Part shown: positions 51,460 through 60,296 of the stretch, in pieces
Numbering within the stretch: position 1 is the stretch's first letter
How the letters are laid out: every line of letters begins with the position of its first letter
Assembly: GCF_003148745.1 (NCBI RefSeq)
Contig: NZ_QGGU01000006.1
Span: 124,001 to 188,000, forward strand
DNA: 64,000 nt
Origin: Pleionea mediterranea
Lineage (GTDB): Bacteria; Pseudomonadota; Gammaproteobacteria; Enterobacterales; Kangiellaceae
Direction of reading: 5' to 3'
Notes under the pieces: generated by a model
Database searches by the model: none
The model's input: the letters and a program-made list of their open reading frames with translations, nothing else
What the model was told of the DNA's origin: nothing
Made by a program: the position numbers and the translations under genes

Positions 51460-51536
51460 TGGCTCCCCCTCCCCGATTTGAACGGGGGACCTGCGGATTA
51501 ACAGTCCGTCGCTCTAACCAGCTGAGCTAAGGGGGA
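51460..51536 (-). tRNA. tRNA-Asn (anticodon GTT)
   Basis: 77 bases including an encoded CCA. Acceptor TCCCCCT pairs with AGGGGGA, D-arm starts GCTCAGCTGG, the anticodon loop is CTGTTAA (GTT), and the T-arm is CCCCGTTCAAATCGGGG. Discriminator G. Confidence 0.97.
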
Positions 51537-51733
51537 ATAATCCCGTCCCTCTCGGAACGGAGCGCAATATTATAAGAACCTATGTGAAGGGTCAACACCG
51601 AAAGCCTTAAAATATTAAAAAAATTATAAATTGGTGGTTTTTGCAGCTAAGCTGGTGAATTGTTGGCCTTTATTCAGAATGACAGTGACTGTTTTGGTTA
51701 AATTTTGTGTTTGTCTTAAAAATAATGCATTGG

Positions 51734-51875
51734 CCACTCTTAACTCTTAAAACTTCAAACTAACTCTTCAAACCTCTATCTTTTAACTCGCCACTCGAAA
51801 CTCGCCACCATCCTTTTTGTCACTCTTAGCCCTTCAAACTTCAGACTTCAGGCTTCCGCCCCCCGAACCTCGCTC
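51734..51875. repeat. Degenerate heptamer repeat array upstream of uvrB
   Basis: Forward-reading units including AACTCTT, AACTTCA, AACTCGC, CACTCGA and AACTCGC, clearest at 51783-51808. It runs close to a TATAAT box at 51893-51898, so the -35 region of uvrB would lie at the array edge. Confidence 0.75.
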
Positions 51876-51926
51876 CAAAACTTATCCTAAGTTATAATCC
51901 GTCCTCAATTTCAATAAGTTGTTGTT

Positions 51927-53930
51927 ATGACCGTCGAATACAAGCTCAATACACCCTTTAAACCTGCTGGTGATCAGCCCAATGCTATCCGTTCGTTGTT
52001 GGAAGGGCTTGATGACGGCTTGGCGCATCAAACCCTGCTAGGGGTTACCGGTTCTGGTAAAACTTATACCATGGCCAATGTGATCGCCCAGTCAGGAAGA
52101 CCGGCACTGATTATGGCGCCTAACAAAACATTGGCGGCGCAACTTTATGGCGAAATGAAAGAGTTTTTCCCCAACAATGCCGTTGAATATTTTGTGTCTT
52201 ATTACGACTACTATCAACCCGAAGCCTACGTACCGACCACCGATACGTTTATCGAAAAAGATGCCTCGATCAATGATCACATAGAACAAATGCGGCTGTC
52301 TGCCACCAGAGCATTACTGGAACGACGTGATGCCGTTATTGTCGCTTCTGTGTCGGCAATTTACGGTCTGGGTGATCCAGAAAAGTTTCACTCGATGGTG
52401 ATGCATCTAAAAGTAGGCGATGAGATCGATCAACGCGGTGTATTACGGCGATTGGCGGAACTGCAATACACGCGCAACGATCTGGATTTACAGCGGGCCA
52501 CTTATCGGGTGCGCGGCGATGTAATCGATGTATTTCCGGCAGAGTCAGAACGAGACGCCATTCGAATTGAACTGTTTGATGATGAAATAGAGCAAATCAG
52601 TCAGTTTGATCCCTTAACCGGCGAAATCATTAAAAAAATGATGCGGGTGACTATTTTCCCAAAGAGTCATTATGTGACTGGAAGACAAACCGTATTAGAC
52701 GCAATTGAGCAGATTAAAGATGAGCTCAAAGACCGACTCACCGTATTTGAAAAAGATCATAAATTAATAGAAGCCCAACGCATTGAGCAGCGGGTAAAGT
52801 TTGATATCGAAATGATGGTTGAGCTTGGCTATTGCTCCGGCATCGAAAATTACTCCCGCTATTTATCGGGCCGACAAATTGGTGAAGCGCCGCCCACCTT
52901 AATTGATTATTTGCCTGACGATGCGTTAATGATCATCGATGAGTCGCACGTCACTGTGCCGCAAATTGGTGCCATGTACAAAGGCGATCGGTCACGTAAA
53001 GAAACATTGGTGAACTATGGATTTCGTTTACCCTCGGCGCTGGATAATCGGCCGTTGAAGTTTGATGAGTTTGAACGACTGGCACCACAAACCATTTTTG
53101 TATCCGCTACGCCATCCGATTATGAGAAAACTCATTCGGGTCAAATCGTTGAGCAGGTGGTCCGGCCCACGGGACTAACCGATCCTGACATCGAAGTTAG
53201 GCCTGTGGGCACCCAGGTTGATGATCTCTTGTCAGAAATTGCTTTACGCACAGCGGTTAACGAACGGGTTCTGGTAACCACGTTAACCAAACGCATGTCA
53301 GAAGATTTGACCGATTATTTGATGGAGCATGGCGTAAGAGTGCGTTATCTGCATTCTGATATTGACACGGTTGAACGCATGGAGATAATCCGTGATTTAA
53401 GACTGGGTGAGTTTGATGTGTTGGTCGGCATCAACTTGTTAAGAGAAGGTCTGGATATGCCGGAAGTCTCTCTTGTGGCCATTCTCGACGCGGACAAAGA
53501 AGGCTTTTTACGTTCAGAGCGATCGCTTATTCAGACCATTGGTCGCGCCGCGCGAAATCTTAATGGTAAAGCGATTTTATACGGTGACAGGATCACTAAC
53601 TCCATGCGAAAAGCGATTGATGAAACTGATCGTCGTCGAGAAAAGCAGGAAGCCTTCAATAAAGAACATGGCATTACGCCAAAAAGCGTTCAACGAGCCA
53701 TAGCTGATGTTATGGATATTGGCAGTTCCGACAAACGGGGCAAAGTGAAGCTGGCGAAAGTATCCGATAAAAAAGGCAAGTATAAAGTATTGACGCCAGC
53801 CGAAGCGGAAAAAGAAATTAAACGACTGGAAAAGGAAATGCATGAACACGCGAAAAACCTTGAGTTTGAAAATGCCGCTAATATTCGCGATCGTATTATG
53901 CAGTTAAGAGAACAGGCTTATGTTGGTTAA
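51927..53930 (+). CDS. uvrB: UvrABC excision nuclease subunit B
   Basis: 667 residues. The damage-verifying helicase-like subunit of nucleotide excision repair. Walker A is [17 protein letters not shown] (about 37-53), and the beta-hairpin [20 protein letters not shown] inserts at lesions. [39 protein letters not shown] and [20 protein letters not shown] follow, and a C-terminal UVR domain ([20 protein letters not shown]) recruits UvrC. It is bracketed by heptamer arrays, forward upstream and reversed downstream. Confidence 0.98.
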   Translation: MTVEYKLNTPFKPAGDQPNAIRSLLEGLDDGLAHQTLLGVTGSGKTYTMANVIAQSGRPALIMAPNKTLAAQLYGEMKEFFPNNAVEYFVSYYDYYQPEAYVPTTDTFIEKDASINDHIEQMRLSATRALLERRDAVIVASVSAIYGLGDPEKFHSMVMHLKVGDEIDQRGVLRRLAELQYTRNDLDLQRATYRVRGDVIDVFPAESERDAIRIELFDDEIEQISQFDPLTGEIIKKMMRVTIFPKSHYVTGRQTVLDAIEQIKDELKDRLTVFEKDHKLIEAQRIEQRVKFDIEMMVELGYCSGIENYSRYLSGRQIGEAPPTLIDYLPDDALMIIDESHVTVPQIGAMYKGDRSRKETLVNYGFRLPSALDNRPLKFDEFERLAPQTIFVSATPSDYEKTHSGQIVEQVVRPTGLTDPDIEVRPVGTQVDDLLSEIALRTAVNERVLVTTLTKRMSEDLTDYLMEHGVRVRYLHSDIDTVERMEIIRDLRLGEFDVLVGINLLREGLDMPEVSLVAILDADKEGFLRSERSLIQTIGRAARNLNGKAILYGDRITNSMRKAIDETDRRREKQEAFNKEHGITPKSVQRAIADVMDIGSSDKRGKVKLAKVSDKKGKYKVLTPAEAEKEIKRLEKEMHEHAKNLEFENAANIRDRIMQLREQAYVG

Positions 53931-53942
53931 GCAAGATTAAGT

Positions 53943-54045
53943 GAAAGTTGCGAAAATAAAAAGTTGCGAGTGGCGAGAAGCAAAAGCAAGAAGTTTTAAG
54001 AGATAAGTTTTAAGAGTTTCGAAACTCGAAACTCGAAACTCAAAT
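53943..54045. repeat. Heptamer repeats in both orientations between uvrB and galE
   Basis: After uvrB the units read as the reverse complement (AGTTGCGAGTGGCGAG, AAGTTTTAAGAGATAAG), and before galE they switch to forward (AACTCGAAACTCGAAACTCA). The switch point is a perfect 14-base palindrome, GAGTTTCGAAACTC, at 54014-54027. The RNA would form a hairpin between the two orientations. Confidence 0.85.
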
Positions 54046-54074
54046 CGTTTGAATTTTTAAAATGGAGTTAGGTT

Positions 54075-55085
54075 ATGCAAACAGTTTTAGTGACCGGTGG
54101 TACCGGATATATTGGCAGTCATACGGTCATTCAGCTTATTGCTGCAGGTTTTAAAGTGGTGATCATCGATAATTTATCCAATTCGAAAGAATTGGTGCTG
54201 GATCGTATTGAAAAGTTATCCGGTGTACGTCCCGATTTTTATGCCTATGATATCCGTAATTTTGATGCATTACGTGAGCTGTTTCAGCAATATAAGTTTA
54301 GTTCGGTGATTCATTTTGCGGGCCTAAAAGCGGTTGGCGAATCTACCCAGTTACCGCTTAAATATTATGATAATAATGTTGCTGGTACCGTAACCTTATG
54401 CGAAGTGATGGCTGAAGCCGGGTGTAAAAATATTGTGTTCAGTTCGTCGGCCACGGTTTATGGCGATCCAGGAACGGTGCCTATTACCGAGTCGTTTGCT
54501 ACCTCAACCACAAACCCTTATGGCAGCAGCAAGTTGATGGTGGAAAATATATTAACGGATCTGCAAAGTTCTGATCCCGAGTGGACGGTTGTATTACTGC
54601 GCTACTTTAATCCAATCGGTGCCCATAAAAGCGGCATTATTGGCGAAGATCCAAAAGATATCCCAAATAATCTATTACCCTATGTCACACAGGTTGCGGT
54701 AGGAAAACTTCAGCAGCTGTCGGTATTTGGCAATGATTACCCAACAAAAGACGGCACAGGCGTTCGTGATTATATTCATGTGGAAGATCTGGCGGCGGCC
54801 CATGTTAGTGCTGCAGAAAAACTGGATGCACTGTCCGGTACCTGCATTTATAACCTGGGAACAGGGCAGGGCTATTCCGTGTTGGATATTGTGAATACCT
54901 TTGAGTCTGTCACAGGCAAAGCGGTCAACTATCAAATCACCGAACGACGACCGGGTGATATTGCCGAATGTTGGGCCGATGCCTCGTTAGCGAAACAACA
55001 GTTGGGCTGGTCTGCGAAAAAAGGACTGCAAGAAATGCTCGAAGATGCCTGGCGATGGCAGTCGAATAATCCGGATGGGTATTAG
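54075..55085 (+). CDS. galE: UDP-glucose 4-epimerase
   Basis: A 336-residue SDR enzyme that interconverts UDP-glucose and UDP-galactose. VLVTGGTGYIGSHTVIQLI binds NAD; VIHFAGLKAVGESTQLPLKY, FSSSATVYGDPGTVPITE and NPYGSSKLMVENIL (YxxxK) form the active site, and RYFNPIGAHKSGIIGEDP and GTGVRDYIHVEDLA are GalE hallmarks. It probably supplies galactose units for the nearby polysaccharide operon. Heptamer arrays flank it on both sides, in inverted orientation. Confidence 0.96.
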   Translation: MQTVLVTGGTGYIGSHTVIQLIAAGFKVVIIDNLSNSKELVLDRIEKLSGVRPDFYAYDIRNFDALRELFQQYKFSSVIHFAGLKAVGESTQLPLKYYDNNVAGTVTLCEVMAEAGCKNIVFSSSATVYGDPGTVPITESFATSTTNPYGSSKLMVENILTDLQSSDPEWTVVLLRYFNPIGAHKSGIIGEDPKDIPNNLLPYVTQVAVGKLQQLSVFGNDYPTKDGTGVRDYIHVEDLAAAHVSAAEKLDALSGTCIYNLGTGQGYSVLDIVNTFESVTGKAVNYQITERRPGDIAECWADASLAKQQLGWSAKKGLQEMLEDAWRWQSNNPDGY

Positions 55086-55263
55086 GTTTGAAGTTTGAAG
55101 AGCTAAGTTTGAAGTTTTAAGAGATAGAAAGAGCGTTGCGAGTTGCGAGTTGCGGGTTAAAAGATAGAAGTTTGAAGAGTTAAGTTTGAAGTTTTAAAAG
55201 TAGCGAGCTTCGAGTTAGAAGATAAAAAGCTGGTTTAGGGCGGTGAGCTGCAGGTGGCGAGAA
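55085..55263. repeat. Reversed heptamer repeat array downstream of galE
   Basis: Units read mostly as the reverse complement of the forward family: AAGTTTGAAG, GTTGCGA repeated near 55135-55153, AAGTTTTAAAAG, AGCGAGCTTCGAG, GGTGGCGAG. It begins at the galE stop codon and is degenerate towards the tRNA-Val. Confidence 0.8.
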
Positions 55264-55339
55264 GATCAAAATCTAGAGCTCGATCTTAAAGCAAAGAATT
55301 AAGATGTTTTATCATTTTTTCGAAATTCGATAGAGAAAA

Positions 55340-55416
55340 TGGTAGGCGCGATCGGATTCGAACCAACGACCCCCACCATGTCAAGGTGGTGCTCTAACCA
55401 ACTGAGCTACGCGCCT
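55340..55416 (-). tRNA. tRNA-Val (anticodon GAC)
   Basis: 77 bases with encoded CCA. Acceptor AGGCGCG pairs with CGCGCCT, anticodon stem CCACC/GGTGG encloses TTGACAT (GAC), T-loop TTCGAAT. Discriminator A. Confidence 0.96.
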
Positions 55417-55572
55417 ATTGAGAAGGACTCTCAAAAGAGGCGCGTATCTTACCCAGTTCATTTTCAGCTTGCAAGCAGTTTTATCCAACTTTCGTGACTG
55501 ACTTCTGGTTGCGTGTAGGACTCCTTGCTATAATTGCGCGCTGTTGGATTTCGGGTAATTTGAGCGGTAAAC

Positions 55573-56331
55573 ATGTCACTATTTTGTCAAAAACAGTCCA
55601 GATGGAGCATCCGTTACGGATTCTACTCTGCCATTTTTCTGGCAGTGCTGCTGCAGCCTGTTGTTAAGGCTGGGGATACTGACAATCGATCAAATCAAAA
55701 CTCTTCGGCGCCCTCCGAAGCAAACGAAAGTCCGTCCGATAGCCATCAAACCATTCATCGCTTTTTTAAACAGCGTCTTGATTATGTGTTTCAGCAATTA
55801 AGCACATATCCGGAACGATATAAAAACGCTCAGGCACTAAAGTCATTGGCGGAACAAAAGATTGTCGATTTTTGGGATTTGGATGCAACCTTGTTAGCGT
55901 TAATCGGTCGAACCGACTGGCAGCAACTGAGTCAAAAAGAAAAGTTGGATTTACGACATTCACTGCGTAATACATTGGTGCGTTACTTTATGGAAGCGCA
56001 CGAGCATTATTCTGGTCAACCGGTTGTGCTCGAAGACGTTCAACTCAATCATGCAATGAATAAAGGTTGGCTGACGCTGCGTATCGTTTTGGATTATATG
56101 CCTGATATGAAAGTGGATTTTAATATTGTCAAAGTGGACAACCAGTGGTTGTTCCGTGATCTTCGGTTTCAGGGGATCCGTTACACGCGTATGAAACGAG
56201 GGTTTTATCAAAAGATGTTAAAACAATTGGGCGCTAAACAGTTGGCACAACAATTATCGAGTAAAAACACCCAGTACTTTGAGTCTCGAGGGATTCAGTC
56301 TGTACCAACCTCTCAAGCATTGAAACACTAA
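55573..56331 (+). CDS. MlaC/Ttg2D-family periplasmic protein
   Basis: 252 residues. A signal peptide (FYSAIFLAVLLQPVVKAG) is followed by a linker rich in Asn/Ser and then the MlaC-like fold: LDYVFQQLSTYPERYKNA, VDFWDLDATLLALIGRTDW, FMEAHEHYSGQPVVLEDVQ, VDFNIVKVDNQWLFRDLRFQ and GIRYTR. MlaC carries phospholipids between outer and inner membranes, but no mlaABDEF gene is seen here, so this is an orphan paralogue. Its stop is three bases before the rfaH start. It could equally serve the polysaccharide region. Confidence 0.75.
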   Translation: MSLFCQKQSRWSIRYGFYSAIFLAVLLQPVVKAGDTDNRSNQNSSAPSEANESPSDSHQTIHRFFKQRLDYVFQQLSTYPERYKNAQALKSLAEQKIVDFWDLDATLLALIGRTDWQQLSQKEKLDLRHSLRNTLVRYFMEAHEHYSGQPVVLEDVQLNHAMNKGWLTLRIVLDYMPDMKVDFNIVKVDNQWLFRDLRFQGIRYTRMKRGFYQKMLKQLGAKQLAQQLSSKNTQYFESRGIQSVPTSQALKH

Positions 56332-56334
56332 CTG

Positions 56335-56841
56335 ATGACGGAGCAAGCTTTGTGGTATCTGGTGGCCACCAAACCGAAACAAGAACAGCGTGCCGCGGAA
56401 CACCTGAGTAATCAATTCATCGAATACTTTTTGCCCGAGATAGAAGTGGAAAAATCGCTTCGGGGTAAACGCAGTGTTCGCATTGAGCCGTTGTTTCCGG
56501 GATATTTGTTTGTTGCGTTACCCAAGGATAGTGTGTTCTGGAGCAAAATTCGTTCTACCCGTGGCATACGCGATGTGATTCGATTTGCCGGTAAGCCCGC
56601 TATGGTAATGCCCGATATCATTAATCATCTAAAAAGCACTCTTGGCGAGGATGACAAGCCGCTGAAATTATCCATGTTGCCAAAACAGGGCGATTCGGTC
56701 GAAATAAAGGAAGGTCCGTTTAAAGGCTTAAGCGCTATTTTTCAGTCGCTGGATGGCGAAGAAAGAGCCATTATTTTGCTCGAAATATTAGGAAAGCAGC
56801 AATCGCTGGCGGTTAATTTAAGCGATTTGGGTAAACTTTGA
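56335..56841 (+). CDS. rfaH: Transcription antiterminator RfaH
   Basis: A 168-residue NusG paralogue. ALWYLVATKPKQEQRAAEHL and IEPLFPGYLFVAL identify the NGN domain; the C-terminal KOW domain has GDSVEIKEGPFKGLSAIF. RfaH loads on RNA polymerase paused at ops elements and promotes elongation and translation of long surface-polysaccharide operons. An exact ops 12-mer stands 139 bases downstream of this gene and 185 before the wza-like gene, so the first target is next door. Translationally close to the MlaC-like gene. Confidence 0.92.
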   Translation: MTEQALWYLVATKPKQEQRAAEHLSNQFIEYFLPEIEVEKSLRGKRSVRIEPLFPGYLFVALPKDSVFWSKIRSTRGIRDVIRFAGKPAMVMPDIINHLKSTLGEDDKPLKLSMLPKQGDSVEIKEGPFKGLSAIFQSLDGEERAIILLEILGKQQSLAVNLSDLGKL

Positions 56842-56954
56842 ACGTATAAGCACAATAAGCAGAATTAAACGGCATTCCGGGCAGTTTTACGTTTCATTGT
56901 TGTAACAGTTTCATTACAATACCGGCACTCAAAATGTGACGGATTTCATACTTT

Positions 56955-56997
56955 GGCACACTGGAAGCCACAATTCAGGGGCGGTAGCGTGCCTGAA
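56955..56997 (+). promoter_or_regulatory. JUMPstart / ops element in the polysaccharide operon leader
   Basis: 56980-56991 reads GGCGGTAGCGTG, the canonical ops core, preceded by CAGG and an AAGCCA stretch as in the E. coli JUMPstart. TTCAGG at 56974-56979 and CCTGAA at 56992-56997 form a perfect inverted repeat that leaves exactly the ops 12-mer as loop. RfaH from the adjacent gene should load here. A TACAAT box at 56915-56920 is a possible -10 with a poor -35. Confidence 0.9.
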
Positions 56998-57175
56998 GCC
57001 AGTATTTTACCATTGAGTCGTTTATTATTGGCGGGCTTTTTTGGCACGACTTTTTCACAGTACATTCGAAACAATATTTTTAAACCAGATTTGTTTTAAA
57101 CCAGATTTGCTTTAATACAGAACACATCACCGTTTTCATTCGACTTACTTTAATGCGATTACTTAGATCACTATT

Positions 57176-59788
57176 ATGATGAAAATTATAAAAACCGGAT
57201 TTTTAATATTCTTTTGGGCACTATTGTCTTCCGCTGTACCCGCTTACGCTGCACAGCAGGTTGATCTGTCTCAAGCCAAGCAAATGTGTAATAACGCGAC
57301 GCCACAGCAAAAGCAGATGGCTAAAGCGGCGGGGTACAATCTGGACTCCTTGTGTTCACAGCTCCAAAACAATTCATCTATGTCAGGTCAGAAGGATGAT
57401 ACAGGAAATACTCCTGTGGTTAATCCGAGAGCCACAAAAAACAAAAGTGACAAAGAATTTCAGGATGAGCAGGAGCAAAATCCATTATCGTTATTTACCC
57501 CTGAACAAATCGCAGCCATGACGCCTGAGCAACTGGCGAGAATTCTTCAGGATATTGAAGAAAAAGCGGAGCTTGAAGAGCTTGAACCGCTTAAAGCCTT
57601 TGGTTATGAACTTTTTGCCGGTGACCCAACGTCTTTTGCACCCGCTAATAATATACCTGTACCTGTCAACTACGTAATCGGTCCGGGCGATACCCTGGAA
57701 ATACAGCTGTTTGGTAAAATGAGCCAGCAGTTATCCCTGGTGGTCAATCGAAACGGTCAGATTAACTTTCCGGAATTAGGCCCAATATCGTTGGCCGGTT
57801 TATCGTTTGCTGAAGCTAAATCGTTACTGCACAAACGCATTAAAGAGCAGATGATTGGTGTGGACGCCAGTATATCCTTAGGTGAGTTACGCTCCATTCA
57901 AGTTTTTCTGCTAGGGGAAGCTTATAAACCTGGCTCTTACACCGTCTCATCTCTTTCAACCATCACCAATGCTCTATTCGTCAGCGGTGGTATTTCCGAT
58001 ATTGGTTCCTTAAGAAACATTCAGCTAAAACGTCAGGGTAAGTTAATCACAACCCTTGATCTTTACGACTTATTGCTTAAAGGCGACACACGAAACGATC
58101 AACGATTATTACCGGGCGATGTGATTTATATTCCGCCGGTAGGCACAACGGTTTCCGTGGATGGTGCGGTCAAACGGCCTGCCATTTATGAGCTGAAGAA
58201 TGAAAACAGTGTCGAACGTTTGATCGAACTGGCCGGTGGCCTTGGCCCAACAGCGTATAAGCAAGAAGCGCAGTTAACGCGGGTAAATGAGCAGGGCTTT
58301 ACCACGATTATTGAAGTTAATAATCCACAAGCATCCAGTCAGTCGCTTAAGTCAGGGGATCATTTACAGGTTCGTGAACGGGTTGAAGTGAATCGTGGTT
58401 CGGTAAAATTAACCGGTCATGTGTATCGAGAAAAGAAAATCGCCTGGAAGCCCGGACTTAAAGTCACCGATCTGGTTGCATCGGTCAATGCATTAAAACC
58501 ATTACCCCAGCTCGAAAGCGCTATTTTAGTCCGCGAGTCTTTACCGTTACGTGACTTGTCAGTCATCACGGTTAACTTAAAGCAGGCGCTGTCGCAGCCG
58601 AATTCTTCATTTAATGTTGCATTAAAGCCTCAAGATCAACTGATTGTGCTGGGTTATGAAACACCCAATAAAGAAGAACTGACCACTATACTGGGTGAAA
58701 CCAAAGCGCCTAAACGTCGAAATGAGCAGTTGGATCTATTGGTTAAACGGCTGGAAAATCAGGCGTCATCACAAAGCTTTGCTAAAGTGGTTGCCATCTC
58801 AGGGATGGTTCGCTTCCCGGGTCAATACCCGCTGGCCAACAATATGACGGTTGATCAACTGATTGCCATGGCGGGCGGATTGGCCGAGTCGGCCTACACG
58901 CTTAATGGCGAAGTGACTCGCATTTCCATGCGCAATCCAGAGCATACACAGGTTGAACATCACAGTATAAAACTGACCGAAGGCGAAGGCGTCACAGCCG
59001 ATAACTTTAAATTGCAATCACGGGATGTGGTGAATATTCGTCAGCGCCCCGACTATCGTGAATTTGCGTTAGTGGAAGTGGATGGCGAAGTGAAGTTTCC
59101 GGGCACTTACCGCATTAAAAAAGGCGAAACCTTAAAAGATCTTATGAAACGCGTGGGCGGTTTTACCGATTTTGCTCACGTTGAAGCCGCAGTGTTCACC
59201 AGGGAAGATTTAAAAGAGCGCGAAGCCAAGCAACTAAAAGAATTACGAGAGCGTTTAAAAGCGGATATTGCCAATTCTCAGTTAGAGCAAGCCAATGTTG
59301 GTAAAAGCACAAACTTAAATTCTTTAGAGCAGCTATCAGAATCACTGGATACTACTGAGGCTCTTGGCCGTTTGGTTATCGATTTAAAATCCATACTGGC
59401 AAACAAAACCGACGATGTTATTTTGAAAAATGGTGACATGTTGGTAATACCATCATTCCGTCAAGAAGTCAGTGTGGTGGGCGAAGTACAATACCCAACC
59501 TCGCATTTGTTTGATCAGTATTTAACGTTCGAAGAATACATCGAGCGCAGCGGTGGTGAAACGGAAAAAGCCGACGATGAACGCATCTACATTGTTAAAG
59601 CTGATGGCTCAGTCACTCTGCCTTACAAATCTGGCTGGGTAAACGCCATGGGCGTAAAAATTGAACCGGGTGACACCATAGTGGTTCCATTAGATGTTGA
59701 CGCAACCAACAGCCTCGATCTCTGGAGTAAAGTCAGTCAGGTGGTTTATCAGCTAGCACTGGGTGCCGCGGCGATTACGAGAATTTAG
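57176..59788 (+). CDS. Wza-like polysaccharide export protein with multiple SLBB domains
   Basis: 870 residues, more than twice E. coli Wza (379). A signal peptide (FLIFFWALLSSAVPAYAA) leads. A glutamine/asparagine-rich region with PEQIAAMTPEQLARILQD precedes the polysaccharide export domain (about 165-240, YVIGPGDTLEIQLFGKMSQ). A row of SLBB domains follows (FLLGEAYKPGSYTV, VSVDGAVKRPAIYEL, VKLTGHVYREKK, VAISGMVRFPGQYPLANNMT, VEVDGEVKFPGTYRI, VSVVGEVQYPTSHLF). It probably forms the outer-membrane exit channel; no lipobox cysteine is seen. First gene after the ops site. Confidence 0.9.
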   Translation: MMKIIKTGFLIFFWALLSSAVPAYAAQQVDLSQAKQMCNNATPQQKQMAKAAGYNLDSLCSQLQNNSSMSGQKDDTGNTPVVNPRATKNKSDKEFQDEQEQNPLSLFTPEQIAAMTPEQLARILQDIEEKAELEELEPLKAFGYELFAGDPTSFAPANNIPVPVNYVIGPGDTLEIQLFGKMSQQLSLVVNRNGQINFPELGPISLAGLSFAEAKSLLHKRIKEQMIGVDASISLGELRSIQVFLLGEAYKPGSYTVSSLSTITNALFVSGGISDIGSLRNIQLKRQGKLITTLDLYDLLLKGDTRNDQRLLPGDVIYIPPVGTTVSVDGAVKRPAIYELKNENSVERLIELAGGLGPTAYKQEAQLTRVNEQGFTTIIEVNNPQASSQSLKSGDHLQVRERVEVNRGSVKLTGHVYREKKIAWKPGLKVTDLVASVNALKPLPQLESAILVRESLPLRDLSVITVNLKQALSQPNSSFNVALKPQDQLIVLGYETPNKEELTTILGETKAPKRRNEQLDLLVKRLENQASSQSFAKVVAISGMVRFPGQYPLANNMTVDQLIAMAGGLAESAYTLNGEVTRISMRNPEHTQVEHHSIKLTEGEGVTADNFKLQSRDVVNIRQRPDYREFALVEVDGEVKFPGTYRIKKGETLKDLMKRVGGFTDFAHVEAAVFTREDLKEREAKQLKELRERLKADIANSQLEQANVGKSTNLNSLEQLSESLDTTEALGRLVIDLKSILANKTDDVILKNGDMLVIPSFRQEVSVVGEVQYPTSHLFDQYLTFEEYIERSGGETEKADDERIYIVKADGSVTLPYKSGWVNAMGVKIEPGDTIVVPLDVDATNSLDLWSKVSQVVYQLALGAAAITRI

Positions 59789-59866
59789 ATAAAGTCTTAA
59801 GAGTGAAGTCTGAAGTTTGAAGACCTAAGACCTAAAACCTAAGACTTCAAACTTAAAGTTTGAAAA
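59789..59866. repeat. Heptamer-type repeats between the wza-like gene and the four-helix protein gene
   Basis: Reversed units (AAGTTTGAAG at 59813-59822) are followed by forward units (CTTCAAACTT at 59845-59854) that form a 10-base inverted pair, with CCTAAGA / CCTAAAA units between. It ends before the AGGAGG ribosome site of the next gene. Confidence 0.75.
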
Positions 59867-59884
59867 ACATCGACAGGAGGTCTG

Positions 59885-60232
59885 ATGAAGTTTGATCGAA
59901 TGGATGTATGGATGAGAGCTGTCGAGCTTTCTGTTGAAGCGTATAAATACTCTACAAAAATAAGAGATTATGGCTTTAGAGATCAGTTGACTCGTTCGGC
60001 TCTTTCAATACCGAGTAATATTGCTGAAGGTGTTGAGCGAGAATCGATTAAAGAGTCAATAAATTTTCTATCATACGCTAAAGCTTCTGCTGGAGAGTTC
60101 TATACTCAGGTGTTCATTGGTAAAAAAGCAGGTTTTTTAGATATTGACGTTGCCGAAAGGTGGCTTCAAGAATCAAAAGAGATTACCGCTATACTTGCAG
60201 CGATAATGAAAAAACGCAGACAATTTACTTAA
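59885..60232 (+). CDS. Four-helix bundle protein (23S rRNA intervening-sequence family)
   Basis: 115 residues of the S23/TIGR02436 family: FDRMDVWMRAVELSVEAYK, FRDQLTRSALSIPSNIAEG, SFLSYAKASAGEF-type text and a C-terminal lysine-rich end. Family members are found in 23S rRNA intervening sequences and scattered in surface-polysaccharide loci; the Avd protein of diversity-generating retroelements is related in fold. Function is not established. It has a strong AGGAGG site. Its Thr-stop end (ACT TAA) is itself the first unit of a heptamer array, which suggests insertion or shuffling in this place. Confidence 0.85.
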   Translation: MKFDRMDVWMRAVELSVEAYKYSTKIRDYGFRDQLTRSALSIPSNIAEGVERESIKESINFLSYAKASAGEFYTQVFIGKKAGFLDIDVAERWLQESKEITAILAAIMKKRRQFT

Positions 60233-60266
60233 AACTTAAAACTTAAAACTTAAAACTTAAAACTAA
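60227..60266 (+). repeat. AACTTAA heptamer array after the four-helix protein gene
   Basis: ACTTAA at 60227-60232 (containing the stop codon), four perfect AACTTAA units at 60233-60260, then AACTAA. Forward orientation, ending about 30 bases before wzi. Confidence 0.95.
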
Positions 60267-60296
60267 GTTCGCCTTTAGGAAAAAATAAAACGAACA

